Assembly (NCBI GenBank): GCA_965199245.1
Contig: CBDAQP010000003.1
Span: forward strand, 310,001 to 374,000
From: Carbonatibacter sp965199245
Lineage (GTDB): Bacteria > Pseudomonadota > Alphaproteobacteria > Kiloniellales > Kiloniellaceae
DNA length: 64,000 nt
Direction: 5' to 3'
Shown: one piece after another, positions 1 through 8,177 of the stretch
Position numbering within the stretch: position 1 is the first letter of the stretch
How the letters are laid out: every line of letters begins with the position of its first letter
Program-made: the position numbers and the translations under genes
Notes under the pieces: model-generated
What the model was told of the DNA's origin: nothing
What the model saw: the letters and a program-made list of their open reading frames with translations, nothing else
Database searches by the model: none

Positions 1-294
1 GGACACGCCATCTGGCAACGCGATTTTAAGGGAGCCTGCGGGCTTTTTTCCATCGTCCTTGATCAACATTACAACCGGGCCGCACTTGGAGCCATGATTG
101 ACCATATGGAGCTTTTTGGCTTGGGCTATAGCTGGGGCGGGTATGAAAGCCTGATCTTACCAGAATCCCCAATCCGCACCGCAACAGACTGGGTACCAAA
201 GGGAACACTTGTGCGCCTGCATATCGGGCTAGAAGATCCCGACGACCTCAAGAACGACCTCGATGCCGGATTTAATCGTTTGTGTGAAGGGTAG
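1..294 (+). CDS. metC: Cystathionine beta-lyase, C-terminal part (cut by window edge)
   Basis: The reading frame is open from the first base and ends at a TAG at 292-294, so only about the last 97 residues are visible. The segment contains the C-terminal signature of Cys/Met-metabolism PLP enzymes, including FGLGYSWGGYESL followed by LVRLHIGLEDPDDL, which is the arrangement seen in MetC. The family cleaves cystathionine to homocysteine, pyruvate and ammonia in the cytoplasm. The PLP lysine and active-site tyrosine lie upstream, outside the window. hisI follows after 6 bases. A gamma-lyase or gamma-synthase of the same superfamily cannot be fully excluded, but the wording of the tail favours beta-lyase. 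Confidence 0.85.
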   Translation, partial: GHAIWQRDFKGACGLFSIVLDQHYNRAALGAMIDHMELFGLGYSWGGYESLILPESPIRTATDWVPKGTLVRLHIGLEDPDDLKNDLDAGFNRLCEG

Positions 295-300
295 TAAAAC

Positions 301-789
301 ATGACTCAGACTCAAAACAACAAAAGCCATTCAGACCTTTTGAACAGCCTGCGCTTTAATGCCGACGGGTTGATTCCCGCCATTGCACAGGACGCCCAAG
401 GAGGCGAGGTTTTGATGATGGCGTGGATGAATGCAGAAGCCATCATTGAAACGCTGTCAACGGGGCGGGTCTGCTACTGGACACGCACACGCCAGAAGCT
501 CTGGCGCAAAGGCGAAAAATCAGGACAGGTTCAAAAGCTGGTTGATTTTCTGATCGACTGTGATGGCGATACGGTTTTGCTCAAGGTTCACCAAACAGGG
601 GTCGCCTGCCACACAGGACGGCGCAGTTGCTTTTATCGTGCGGTTAAATACGACAACAACGCAGTCGTCCTCCGCACCCTCACCGTCCCTGAAATCACAC
701 CGGAAGACCTCTACGGCCCGAAAGAAACAGAAAACTCGAAAGAAAAAAAGCGGGAACAAAGGTTCCCGCTTTCCAGGTGGTCGGAGTAG
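301..789 (+). CDS. hisI: Phosphoribosyl-AMP cyclohydrolase (histidine biosynthesis)
   Basis: Catalyses ring opening of phosphoribosyl-AMP, the third step of histidine synthesis, as a zinc enzyme of the cytoplasm. The HisI core runs from about residue 15 to 125: EVLMMAWMNAEAI, the WTRTRQKLW stretch, IDCDGDTVLL and the metal-binding VACHTGRRSC. Cysteines 87, 103 and 110 sit where the family has its three metal cysteines. The 162-residue length exceeds the usual 120-140 residues. The extra charged tail (about 140-162) is encoded by DNA that is also the tRNA-Pro terminator and the last bases of the tRNA gene on the other strand. ATG at 301 follows metC closely. No hisE domain is fused. Confidence 0.95.
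   Translation: MTQTQNNKSHSDLLNSLRFNADGLIPAIAQDAQGGEVLMMAWMNAEAIIETLSTGRVCYWTRTRQKLWRKGEKSGQVQKLVDFLIDCDGDTVLLKVHQTGVACHTGRRSCFYRAVKYDNNAVVLRTLTVPEITPEDLYGPKETENSKEKKREQRFPLSRWSE
747..772 (-). terminator. Rho-independent terminator of the tRNA-Pro gene, inside hisI
   Basis: An 11-bp perfect inverted repeat (747-757 with 762-772, loop AAAG at 758-761). Read on the minus strand it is a GC-rich stem followed by a run of T, the classic intrinsic terminator form, placed directly downstream of tRNA-Pro. On the plus strand it codes for about residues 149-158 of HisI. Confidence 0.8.
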
Positions 790-854
790 CAGGATTCGAA
801 CCTGCGACCCCTTGGCCCCCAGCCAAGTGCGCTACCAGACTGCGCTATACTCCG
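778..854 (-). tRNA. tRNA-Pro (anticodon GGG)
   Basis: The minus strand folds as a 77-nt cloverleaf: acceptor CGGAGTA pairs with TACTCCG, the D arm has CGCAGTCTGGTAGCGC, the anticodon stem CTTGG/CCAAG holds loop CTGGGGG with anticodon GGG, and the T arm has GGTTCGAATCC. The 3' CCA is encoded (778-780 on the complement). The CGG start and G-rich anticodon loop are typical of bacterial proline tRNAs. The 3' end overlaps the hisI stop codon region. ihfA, a merR-like gene and tRNA-Pro in this order are common in alphaproteobacteria. Confidence 0.96.
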
Positions 855-904
855 ATAAACTACAATAGAGTAAATCTAAAAACTTCAAGCCAACGTTGAC
901 TGGC

Positions 905-955
905 AGGAAAACTGCTTTCAAGAACCGCAGAATACCCGAGGCATTTGAGGATCAC
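905..955. repeat. Dispersed repeat, copy 1
   Basis: About 48 bases here (starting GGAAAACTGCTTTCAAGAAC) match 32143-32190 (starting GGAAAGACTGCTTTCGAGAAC) with only scattered differences, including the shared core AGAACCGCAGAATACC. Neither copy lies in a recognised gene. CTGC and GCAG can pair as a short hairpin around the centre. The nature of the repeat is unknown. Confidence 0.6.
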
Positions 956-960
956 AAAAA

Positions 961-1071
961 TCAACCTGTGCGGTCGCGCTGTGCGCGGAGCCAGCCATAA
1001 TAACGCACCAGACGACGAGGCTCGGAGTTTCCAGAAGTACCCGATGGGCGCGTATAACGTCCTTTGCCCAT
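961..1071 (-). CDS. Small basic ORF downstream of the MerR-like gene (36 aa)
   Basis: An ATG at 1071 lies 4 bases after the stop of the MerR-like gene on the same strand and opens a 36-residue frame, basic and rich in Arg, Gly and Ser (begins MGKGRYTRPSG, ends RAQRDRTG). No family was recognised and no clear ribosome binding site was seen. It fills most of the space between the regulator and the tRNA. It could be a genuine small protein co-translated with the regulator or a chance frame. Confidence 0.3.
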   Translation of the reverse strand: MGKGRYTRPSGTSGNSEPRRLVRYYGWLRAQRDRTG

Positions 1072-1075
1072 GAAA

Positions 1076-1594
1076 TCAATCTTTTTCCTCACCCTCTAAA
1101 CCTGCCCTAATCTTTTCAAGACGCCACAGCATATCTTGAAGCGCAGAAAACAGAACGCTATCGCCCTGCACAGACTCTGGCACGGGTTGCGGGGCCACCC
1201 GGGCAGTGACCAACAGATCAGCAAGCGCGGCAACCGCACCAGATTTATTATCACTGATAGCTTGGGGCAATGCCTGGTCGCACACAGACGGAGGAGAACT
1301 TGGGGACGGGGGGAGGCTTAGGGGGGGCAAGCGTCCGCGATGGTCTTTGAAAAGTTTTTGCACCCCCTTAATCGTCAGACCGTCGCGATAGAGCAGATCA
1401 CGAATGCGCGACAAGAGTTCCAGATCGCTGGGACGATAATAACGCCGCCGCCCCGCGCGTTTCATCGGCTTGACATCATCAAAGCGCGTTTCCCAAAAAC
1501 GCAAGACGTGCTGGGGAACGCCAAGTTCTTCAGAGGCTTCGCTGATCGTCCGCAAAGCATCAGGGGACTTCCGCACAGAAATTTCAGAAGACAC
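1076..1594 (-). CDS. MerR-family transcriptional regulator
   Basis: A 172-residue protein whose residues 13-85 are a MerR-type winged helix: RTISEASEELGVPQHVLRFW is the DNA-reading helix pair, then RRYYRPSDLELLSRIRDLL and the helix GLTIKGVQKLFKDH. The C-terminal half is Pro/Ser rich in the middle (around LSLPPSPSSPP) and ends in a charged helix. It has no cysteine cluster of the metal-sensing MerR type, so the effector is unknown. It sits about 40 bases downstream of ihfA on the same strand, a conserved alphaproteobacterial pairing, and is probably co-transcribed with it. Start ATG at 1594. Confidence 0.88.
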   Translation of the reverse strand: MSSEISVRKSPDALRTISEASEELGVPQHVLRFWETRFDDVKPMKRAGRRRYYRPSDLELLSRIRDLLYRDGLTIKGVQKLFKDHRGRLPPLSLPPSPSSPPSVCDQALPQAISDNKSGAVAALADLLVTARVAPQPVPESVQGDSVLFSALQDMLWRLEKIRAGLEGEEKD

Positions 1595-1633
1595 GCTCTA
1601 CTCCACCGGATTCAGGCCAAAGCCAAACGCCCG

Positions 1634-1927
1634 TCAGGATGACGCGTTGATCTTGCTCTTGAGCACTTGCGACGCGCGAAAGATCAAAACACGCCGAGGA
1701 GAAATAGGGACTTCTTCGCCTGTTTTGGGATTGCGCCCGATACGTTCTGCCTTATGTCGGACAGTGAAGGAGCCAAACGAAGACACCTTAACCGATTCTC
1801 CGCTAACCAAGGTATCAGAAATCTCACCCAGAATATCTTCGACGAGCTGGGCAGATTCACTGCGCGAAAGACCGATTTGCTCGTAAATAGCCTCTCCCAA
1901 ATCAGCGCGTGTCACAGTATTAACCAT
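1634..1927 (-). CDS. ihfA: Integration host factor subunit alpha
   Basis: A 97-residue HU/IHF-family DNA-bending protein that pairs with IhfB and binds specific sites, acting in recombination, replication and transcription. Visible are the N-terminal helical dimer core (TRADLGEAIYEQIGLSR), the FGSF turn and the beta-arm tip GRNPKTGEEVPI, whose proline (about residue 67) intercalates DNA in this family. Length is normal. A distinct N-terminus and position next to a MerR-like gene favour IhfA over IhfB or HU. ATG at 1927 with AGGCAAGTCC upstream on the coding strand. Confidence 0.95.
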   Translation of the reverse strand: MVNTVTRADLGEAIYEQIGLSRSESAQLVEDILGEISDTLVSGESVKVSSFGSFTVRHKAERIGRNPKTGEEVPISPRRVLIFRASQVLKSKINASS

Positions 1928-2104
1928 AGGACTTGCCTCTTTTTCAATTTCCCTCGTGGGGAAAGAACAACAACGAAAACGAAGAGCACAAAGTAGTCAT
2001 TCTATACAAAAACGACGCGCCACGTCAAATAAAGTGTCAAATCACCCGGAAATCATGCTTCAAAACATGGTGATTGAGTGTTTTGAAGAAATGGGGTTTA
2101 CAGA

Positions 2105-2971
2105 CTAACCTTGACAGGCCATGCACCAAAATGTTGATCGTCCGGCCTGCTGAATGCGCTGAATCACAGCATCCGGTCCACAGGCTGGGCAAGGCTCCCC
2201 CGCCCGCCCATAAACGCGCCATTGATGCTGAAAATAGCCCAGTTCGCCAGAGGCCTGAACATAATCACGTAGAGACGACCCCCCTGCGCGAATGGCCTGT
2301 TCTAAAACCTGACGAATGGCCTGCACCAAATTTTCACAGTCTGCAACCGTGAGACTTCCCGCTCGACACAGCGGAGAAAGACGGGATAGATTTAAGGCTT
2401 CGCAGACATAGATGTTACCTAATCCCGCAACGCAACCTTGATCCAGCAAGGCCGCCTTGAGCGTGGTTTTTTTGCCCTGAAACTTTTCATAAAGAACCGC
2501 ACCGCTGAAAGAGTTGCCCAAGGGTTCCGGCCCGAGTCGAGAAAAACTATCGGGAAGACAACTGCGATTATCCACAATATCCACCATGCCAAAACGCCGG
2601 GGATCACAAAAACGGATTTGCGTTTTAGAACCCCGCTCCCCCGCCATATCAAAAAGGATATGGTCATGACGACCGAGCGGCAGAAAGCTGTCATCACTCG
2701 ACCTGCCCGGACCTGCTGACCTATGAATCGTCATCCGCCCGGACATCCCCAGATGGAGGAAAAGAACCTGCTCATCATCCAGCGTCATCAAGATATACTT
2801 CGCCCGTCGCGCCAACGCCACCACAGACCGCCCCTCCAGACGCCCCGCCAAGTCAGGATTCAGCGGCCCACGCAGACGGAGGCAACGCACCGTTACTGTG
2901 GCGAAACGCTGGCCTTCCATCACGGGGCACAGACCGCGCATGACGGTTTCAACCTCTGGCAATTCAGGCAT
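2105..2971 (-). CDS. mutM: Formamidopyrimidine-DNA glycosylase
   Basis: Base-excision repair enzyme that removes 8-oxoguanine and formamidopyrimidines and nicks the strand (AP lyase). The protein (288 aa from ATG 2971) begins MPELPEVETVMRGL, which supplies the catalytic Pro2 and Glu3 after Met removal. It has LHLGMSGRM, FCDPRRFGMVDIV and a C-terminal zinc finger CPAC...CMAC. An upstream in-frame start at 3097 would add 42 residues before the essential N-terminal proline and so is wrong. It is transcribed away from ubiE, with a 137-base divergent promoter region between them. Confidence 0.96.
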   Translation of the reverse strand: MPELPEVETVMRGLCPVMEGQRFATVTVRCLRLRGPLNPDLAGRLEGRSVVALARRAKYILMTLDDEQVLFLHLGMSGRMTIHRSAGPGRSSDDSFLPLGRHDHILFDMAGERGSKTQIRFCDPRRFGMVDIVDNRSCLPDSFSRLGPEPLGNSFSGAVLYEKFQGKKTTLKAALLDQGCVAGLGNIYVCEALNLSRLSPLCRAGSLTVADCENLVQAIRQVLEQAIRAGGSSLRDYVQASGELGYFQHQWRVYGRAGEPCPACGPDAVIQRIQQAGRSTFWCMACQG

Positions 2972-3108
2972 TTTTATCATCCCCCTATTGAATTTGCGCG
3001 AACAAGGCAGGCTGTCTTTTTCTTTGCGTTGAGACCCCAAGCACCCTATACCATTGAGATGATTTTTTGTCCTTCCATTTCGCGCCCCTTTACGCAAGGA
3101 TTAACCTC

Positions 3109-3912
3109 ATGATCGGCCCAGAATCGACAAGCTTAGAATCGACAGGCCCCCAAAATACAGGGCAAGACGGGATCACGCATTTTGGCTATCAAAAGGTGGG
3201 GCTAGAGGAAAAGCACCGCCGTGTGCGCGGGGTTTTTGAATCTGTTGCGCGTCAATACGACCTGATGAACGACGTCATGTCTGGCGGGGTTCATCGTCTG
3301 TGGAAATCGGCATTGATCGACTGGCTCCACCCACGTCCGGGGGAACGTCATCTCGACGTTGCGGGGGGAACGGGTGATATTGCTCTACGGATTGTCCAGC
3401 GTGTCGGCCGCCACCGTGTCGGCCCCGTGAGCGTTTGTGATCTGACCCTCGACATGATGCAGGTCGGGCGGACGCGCATGATTGACAAGGGACTCCTGCG
3501 CCAAATTACCTGGGCCTGCGGCAATGCCGAACGGCTTCCCTTTCCTGATCGGAGCATGGACTCCTGTACTATTGCCTTTGGTCTAAGAAACGTCACCCAT
3601 ATTGACCGGGCCTTGTGCGAAATGCACCGTGTTCTGCGTCCCGGGGGGCGTTTTTTCTGTCTGGAATTTTCGCGTGTTGTCGTTCCTGTCCTCGCAGAGG
3701 TCTATGACCGTTACTCCTTTGGCCTCTTGCCAAAAATGGGGGAGATCATCGCCCGCGATCGCGACTCTTATCAATATCTGGCAGAATCCATCCGCCGCTT
3801 TCCACCGCAGGAGGAACTCCTCGCAAAAATGGGACAGGCCAAGTTTCAACACTGTTCTTTCCGCAACCACAGCGGCGGCATTGCTGCCATTCATTGCGGC
3901 TGGCGAATTTGA
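3109..3912 (+). CDS. ubiE: Demethylmenaquinone/2-polyprenyl-6-methoxybenzoquinol C-methyltransferase
   Basis: SAM-dependent C-methyltransferase of ubiquinone (and menaquinone) synthesis. Typical blocks are visible: FESVARQYDLMNDVMSGG, LDVAGGTGDIALRI (SAM motif I), DLTLDMMQVG, NAERLPFPDRSMD and the C-terminal GGIAAIHCGWRI. Length is 267 aa from ATG 3109, which follows AAGGA at 3096-3100; a start at 3067 would add an unrelated leader. ubiB begins 7 bases after the stop, so the two are probably co-translated. Confidence 0.96.
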   Translation: MIGPESTSLESTGPQNTGQDGITHFGYQKVGLEEKHRRVRGVFESVARQYDLMNDVMSGGVHRLWKSALIDWLHPRPGERHLDVAGGTGDIALRIVQRVGRHRVGPVSVCDLTLDMMQVGRTRMIDKGLLRQITWACGNAERLPFPDRSMDSCTIAFGLRNVTHIDRALCEMHRVLRPGGRFFCLEFSRVVVPVLAEVYDRYSFGLLPKMGEIIARDRDSYQYLAESIRRFPPQEELLAKMGQAKFQHCSFRNHSGGIAAIHCGWRI

Positions 3913-3919
3913 ACACTCC

Positions 3920-5467
3920 ATGACCCGCACCCTCAAAAGCTTCTTCCGCCTCTGGCACATTGCCTTTGTCCTCGCCCGCCATGATGCCCTGTCTGTGTTA
4001 GAAGGCTTGGCCTCCAATCGGTCTATTGCCGTTATCCTTGGCTGTGCGCGTCTCCTGCGGCGCAGGAATTTTGGGTGTAGTTCCCCCCTGCGTCCCGGTG
4101 AAAAGATGGCATTGGCTCTGATCGACCTCGGGCCTGTTTTTGTCAAATTTGGTCAATTTCTCTCGACCCGCGCCGACTTACTGGGCGATGATCTGGCGGG
4201 TGACCTTGCCCAGCTCCAAGATCAGCTCCCGCCTTTTGATGGAGCCAAGGCCCGCGCACTGATCGCCGCAGACCTCGGCGCACCGCTTGAGCAGTTTTTC
4301 CAACAATTTGAACCGACTCCTATCTCTGCGGCCTCTATCGCGCAGGTTCATTTTGCCGTGAGTACAGACGGGGAAGAGGTCGCAGTCAAGATTTTACGCC
4401 CCAATGCCACACAGCACTTTCAACGCGACCTCGCGCTTTTCCACCATCTGGCGCGTGTTGTCACACGAGCGAAACCAGCCTTGGCCCGTTTGCGGCTTTG
4501 TGATGTTGTTCAGACCTTTGACGATATGGTCAAACTGGAAATGGATCTACGAATGGAAGCGGCAGCCGCCTGCGAATTGGCCCAAAATTTTGCAGGCGAC
4601 ACCAGCTATCAAACACCCCGAATTGACTGGATCCGGACAAGCCGTAACGTCATGACAATGAGCCGTGTGCGCGGTATTCCCCTCGACGACCGGGCGGCCT
4701 TGGTTGCGGCTGGGCATCATCTGCCCGACATTCTCAGTACAGCGGCGCGTATTTTTTTCCATCAGGTTTTCCGCGACGGTTTTTTTCACGGCGACCAGCA
4801 CCCCGGCAATATGTTGGTCGGCCCTGCGGGACAAATTGTTGCAGTTGATTTTGGCATCATGGGGAGAATCGATTATCAGACACGCACCTTTCTTGCCGAC
4901 ATGCTTCTGGCCTTACTAGAAGAAGACTATAACAAGCTGGCAGAGGCTCACCGCACGGGGGGCCTGATTAGCGACAGCGTTTCGCTCAGCGTTTTCTCAC
5001 AAGCCCTGCGCTCCGTCTGTCAGCCGATTATGGGCCAATCGCTCAACAGCTTTTCCTTTGCCCGCCTGCTGGGGCAAATGTTCCACCTCAGCAAAAATTT
5101 CAACATGACCATTCAACCCCAACTGTTGCTATTACAAAAAAACATGGTCATGGCCGAAGGAATCAGCCGACAACTGGATGAAAACCTGAACATCTGGATC
5201 TTCAGTCGCCCCCTGATTGAACAGTGGATACGCGAAAATAGAGGGCCACAGGCCCGCCTGCGCCAACAGTTCGACAGCCTGTGCAATGGTTTAGAACATA
5301 TCCCCACTCTGGTTCAAAACCTCGACCGATTAAGCCAAAAGATCAACGGCCTGAAACTTGACCCCGACTCCCTCAATGCCTTACGCCCAAGACACAAGAC
5401 AACAGGACATCTGGCCCTGTTGCTCGCGCTCATTGCCCTTGGTTTCAGCGCGAGTTCCTTGCTGTGA
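3920..5467 (+). CDS. ubiB: Ubiquinone biosynthesis protein, UbiB/ADCK-family atypical kinase
   Basis: A 515-residue membrane-associated ABC1/ADCK protein needed for ubiquinone synthesis; members of the family have ATPase activity. The sequence shows the family KxGQ-type motif (FVKFGQFLSTRADLL), the Ala-rich nucleotide loop region near PISAASIAQVHFA, the EMDLRMEAAAACEL motif, the catalytic-loop-like FFHGDQHPGNMLV and the DFG-like VDFGIMGRI. The last 25 residues are hydrophobic (HLALLLALIALGFSASSLL), one anchor helix. ATG 3920 lies just after the ubiE stop; the frame is open further upstream, but that overlaps ubiE and lacks UbiB similarity. Confidence 0.94.
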   Translation: MTRTLKSFFRLWHIAFVLARHDALSVLEGLASNRSIAVILGCARLLRRRNFGCSSPLRPGEKMALALIDLGPVFVKFGQFLSTRADLLGDDLAGDLAQLQDQLPPFDGAKARALIAADLGAPLEQFFQQFEPTPISAASIAQVHFAVSTDGEEVAVKILRPNATQHFQRDLALFHHLARVVTRAKPALARLRLCDVVQTFDDMVKLEMDLRMEAAAACELAQNFAGDTSYQTPRIDWIRTSRNVMTMSRVRGIPLDDRAALVAAGHHLPDILSTAARIFFHQVFRDGFFHGDQHPGNMLVGPAGQIVAVDFGIMGRIDYQTRTFLADMLLALLEEDYNKLAEAHRTGGLISDSVSLSVFSQALRSVCQPIMGQSLNSFSFARLLGQMFHLSKNFNMTIQPQLLLLQKNMVMAEGISRQLDENLNIWIFSRPLIEQWIRENRGPQARLRQQFDSLCNGLEHIPTLVQNLDRLSQKINGLKLDPDSLNALRPRHKTTGHLALLLALIALGFSASSLL

Positions 5468-5516
5468 AAATTTTACCGCCATCTGAAAAATTTTCAACGG
5501 GAAGACACTGGCGGAG

Positions 5517-5832
5517 TTAGCTAAAATCTTCAACGTCGAGCTCTGAGACCATTGCAAAGGCGGCAAGTCCTTTTGTAAAGGGTTGCCGCATACTGCGTTC
5601 AATTTGGCTGACCGACCCGGTGGACACCTCAGCGGTAGCGGCGGCGAGGGTATAAACACCTTCACGGACGGTTCACCCTCGACAAGACGCTTGACCACAT
5701 GTCCTCAGCACGGGCGACATCAAAGAATTCCTCATCCGCCAAAGCGACATCTGCTCAACGAACCTATTGTGCGTAGAGGACAACGACAAAGGTCGGACGC
5801 TTTCCATCGCAAATAATCTGTGTTTTGGTCAT
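5517..5832 (-). pseudogene. Decayed XRE-type antitoxin gene
   Basis: On the minus strand an ATG at 5832 opens MTKTQIICDGKRPTFVVVLY, like the N-terminus of chromosomal HTH antitoxins, and soon hits TAG. Further on, VKRLVEGEPSVKVF appears in one frame. After a frame change come STGSVSQIERSMRQPF and TKGLAAFAMVSELDVED, the C-terminal part of an XRE helix-turn-helix. So one gene of about 100 residues has lost its frame at least twice and part of its middle. No partner toxin gene was found on either side. It fills most of the 490-base gap between ubiB and coaBC. Confidence 0.7.
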
Positions 5833-5959
5833 GGAACTGATTTCCTTGATCTATATGCCTTTCTGCCTGAACTTGCACAGCAAGAACACAGGTGATAAAG
5901 TCATTTTACTTTTTTGTCGGGTAAAATGACTCTTGCACTGTGAAATAGAGGGTTTTCTC

Positions 5960-7186
5960 ATGTCTTCACCTTCCGTTTTGCTCATCATTTCAGGGGGCAT
6001 CGCGGCCTATAAGTCGCTTGATGTGATCCGCAGGTTGCGCGAGGAGTCGATCTCTGTCACCTCTGTCCTGACACGGGCCGCTGAGCAATTCATCACCCCC
6101 CTTTCCGTCAGCGTCCTGTCCACTCAACGCGTTCACAGAGACCTCTTCGCAGATGATGCCAAAATGGATCATATCCAGCTGGCCCGTCAGGCTGACCTCG
6201 TGGTAGTTGCACCGGCAACAGCCGACCTCATCGCCCGACACGCCCACGGCCGAGCAGATGATCTGGCGACGACGACATTGCTGGCCACAACAGCCCCCGT
6301 CCTGATGGTTCCAGCAATGAATCCCAAGATGTGGACACACCAAGCGACAGAACACAACGTCGCCCTGTTGCAGGGGCGAGGTGTCGCGTTCCTAGGGCCA
6401 GAAGAGGGCGTGATGGCCTGTGGCGATTGTGGCCCGGGCCGCATGGCAGACCCTGACCAGATTTGTCGCGCAATCCGCGAAAAATTGTCTCCCAAACAAA
6501 AAAAAGAACCGGGTTCTGGCTTACGGGCAATTGTCACTGCAGGGCCGACGCATGAACCCCTTGACCCAGTGCGCTACCTCGCCAATCGTTCCAGCGGCAA
6601 ACAAGGCATCGCCATTGCTACCGCTCTGCACAGGCTAGGCGCGGACACAACCCTTATCTGCGGCCCGACGCAACACCCCATCCCCCCTGGGATAACTACC
6701 CTGCGTGTTCAAACAGCCGCGCAGATGCGCGATGCCTGTCACAAGACCCTAGCCACAGACGCGCGACCACTTGACATTGCGATCTGTGCCGCCGCTGTGT
6801 CTGACTGGTGCGCCAAAATTCCACAGGTACAAAAGGATAAAAAAACGGCGCATGATACCCATCGCCTTGAATTGGTTAAGACCCCGGATATTCTGGCTGA
6901 AATATCCACCCACCCTACCGCCCGCCCCACCTTGGTCATCGGCTTTGCCGCAGAAACAGAACACCATTTGGAGCAGGCCCGACAAAAAAAAGCCCGCAAG
7001 GGTTGTGACTGGATTGTGGTCAACGATGTCAGCACGGGAACCCAAACCTTTGGCGGAGACAACAACCAAGTTCACGTTCTCAGCGACCAAGACAACCTGT
7101 TCTGGCCCTCTGCCTCAAAGGAAGAGATTGCCCACAAACTCGCCGAAGAAATTGCACAGTTTTTTGACAATAGGCAGAAAAAATAA
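5960..7186 (+). CDS. coaBC: Bifunctional phosphopantothenoylcysteine decarboxylase/synthetase
   Basis: Two steps of coenzyme A synthesis: CoaB ligates cysteine to phosphopantothenate and CoaC decarboxylates the product. The N-terminal flavoprotein half (about 1-185) has SGGIAAYKSLDVIRRL, the KMDHIQLARQADLVVVAPAT segment, MVPAMNPKMW and MACGDCGPGRM. The C-terminal half (about 190-408) has VTAGPTHEPLDPVRYLANRS and SSGKQGIAIA, then the LVIGFAAET core. Start ATG 5960 with AGAGGG just upstream gives 408 aa. The stop overlaps the dut start by one base. Confidence 0.96.
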   Translation: MSSPSVLLIISGGIAAYKSLDVIRRLREESISVTSVLTRAAEQFITPLSVSVLSTQRVHRDLFADDAKMDHIQLARQADLVVVAPATADLIARHAHGRADDLATTTLLATTAPVLMVPAMNPKMWTHQATEHNVALLQGRGVAFLGPEEGVMACGDCGPGRMADPDQICRAIREKLSPKQKKEPGSGLRAIVTAGPTHEPLDPVRYLANRSSGKQGIAIATALHRLGADTTLICGPTQHPIPPGITTLRVQTAAQMRDACHKTLATDARPLDIAICAAAVSDWCAKIPQVQKDKKTAHDTHRLELVKTPDILAEISTHPTARPTLVIGFAAETEHHLEQARQKKARKGCDWIVVNDVSTGTQTFGGDNNQVHVLSDQDNLFWPSASKEEIAHKLAEEIAQFFDNRQKK

Positions 7187-7653
7187 TGATACGCGCACCC
7201 GTTAAGATCATGACTCTTCCCCACGGGCGGGATGTCCCACTTCCAACCTATGGCTCCGCGCAGGCGGCTGGGCTGGATGTCCGCGCCGCACTGGATCAGC
7301 CCCTTGTCTTGGGTCGCGGGATGCGTGCCCTGATCCCAACCGGATTCGCACTGGCCTTGCCCCCCGGCTTTGAAGCCCAAGCCCGCCCGCGCTCAGGACT
7401 AGCCCTCAGACAGGGCCTGACCCTGCTGAACAGCCCAGGAACCATTGACGCTGATTATCGGGGGGAGGTTAAAATTATCCTCATCAACCACGGAGAAGAC
7501 AGTACCACCATTCATCCTGGTGATCGCATTGCCCAGCTGGTCATTGCCCCGGTTGTCCAGGTCGAACTTGTTCCCGTTACGCAGTTGAACCAAACGCAAC
7601 GCGGGTCTGGTGGTTTTGGATCGACTGATTCTCCGCACACAATACAGCCCTAA
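7186..7653 (+). CDS. dut: dUTP diphosphatase
   Basis: Hydrolyses dUTP to dUMP and diphosphate, keeping uracil out of DNA and feeding dTMP synthesis; trimeric and cytoplasmic. All five dUTPase motifs are readable in 155 aa: AGLDVRAAL, PRSGLALRQGLTLLN, GTIDADYRGEVKIILIN, GDRIAQLVI and the C-terminal RGSGGFGST. The ATG overlaps the coaBC TAA by one base, so translation is probably coupled, and dfp-dut is a common bacterial pair. Confidence 0.97.
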   Translation: MIRAPVKIMTLPHGRDVPLPTYGSAQAAGLDVRAALDQPLVLGRGMRALIPTGFALALPPGFEAQARPRSGLALRQGLTLLNSPGTIDADYRGEVKIILINHGEDSTTIHPGDRIAQLVIAPVVQVELVPVTQLNQTQRGSGGFGSTDSPHTIQP

Positions 7654-7667
7654 GCGAAAGAAAAAAC

Positions 7668-8138
7668 ATGTTGCGCCTGTCTAAAAAGTTGCTTTTTGCC
7701 ATCGAAGCCGTTGTCGATATTGCCTATCACGGCGGGACAGAGCCAGCGCGGTCGTCTGATATTTGCCGCCGCCAAGGCATCCCGCGCCGCTATCTGGAAC
7801 AAGTTCTCCAACAGCTTGTCCATCATGGTATTCTGTCGGGGCAACGGGGACCAAAGGGGGGTTACCGCCTTGCCCGCGAACGCCGCCGCATCTTTGTCGG
7901 CGACATTATTCGCATTGTGAGCGACCTTGAAAAAACACCAGAGGCTCCAGAAACACTCTCCTCAAAAAAAGGCGGCTCTGAACTCGCGCTCAAAGTCGTC
8001 CGGCCCCTGTGGCAACAGGTTCAAAATGAGATTATGGATCGTTTTGACAACACCACCATTGAACAGCTCTGTGATCTCGCCCGCCATCAGAACATTACCA
8101 GCGAAGCCCGCCCCGTCATGCCTGATTTTAGTATCTAG
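7668..8138 (+). CDS. Rrf2-family transcriptional regulator
   Basis: A 156-residue winged-helix protein: LRLSKKLLFAIEAVVDIAYH, then the recognition region SSDICRRQGIPRRYLEQVLQ and the wing GQRGPKGGYRLARERR. The three clustered cysteines that bind an Fe-S cluster in IscR/NsrR-type members are absent (the two cysteines are far apart), so it is not an obvious Fe-S sensor. It lies directly upstream of cysK on the same strand. CymR-type Rrf2 proteins control cysteine genes, so a role in cysteine control is a reasonable inference, not shown by the sequence. Confidence 0.87.
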   Translation: MLRLSKKLLFAIEAVVDIAYHGGTEPARSSDICRRQGIPRRYLEQVLQQLVHHGILSGQRGPKGGYRLARERRRIFVGDIIRIVSDLEKTPEAPETLSSKKGGSELALKVVRPLWQQVQNEIMDRFDNTTIEQLCDLARHQNITSEARPVMPDFSI

Positions 8139-8177
8139 GACACACAGACAGTACAACGGGTGATAAGGACAGCACCA

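Noticed and set aside
3602..3919. N-terminal extension of the UbiB frame
   Set aside because: The frame is open because it overlaps ubiE in another frame; UbiB similarity starts only at ATG 3920.
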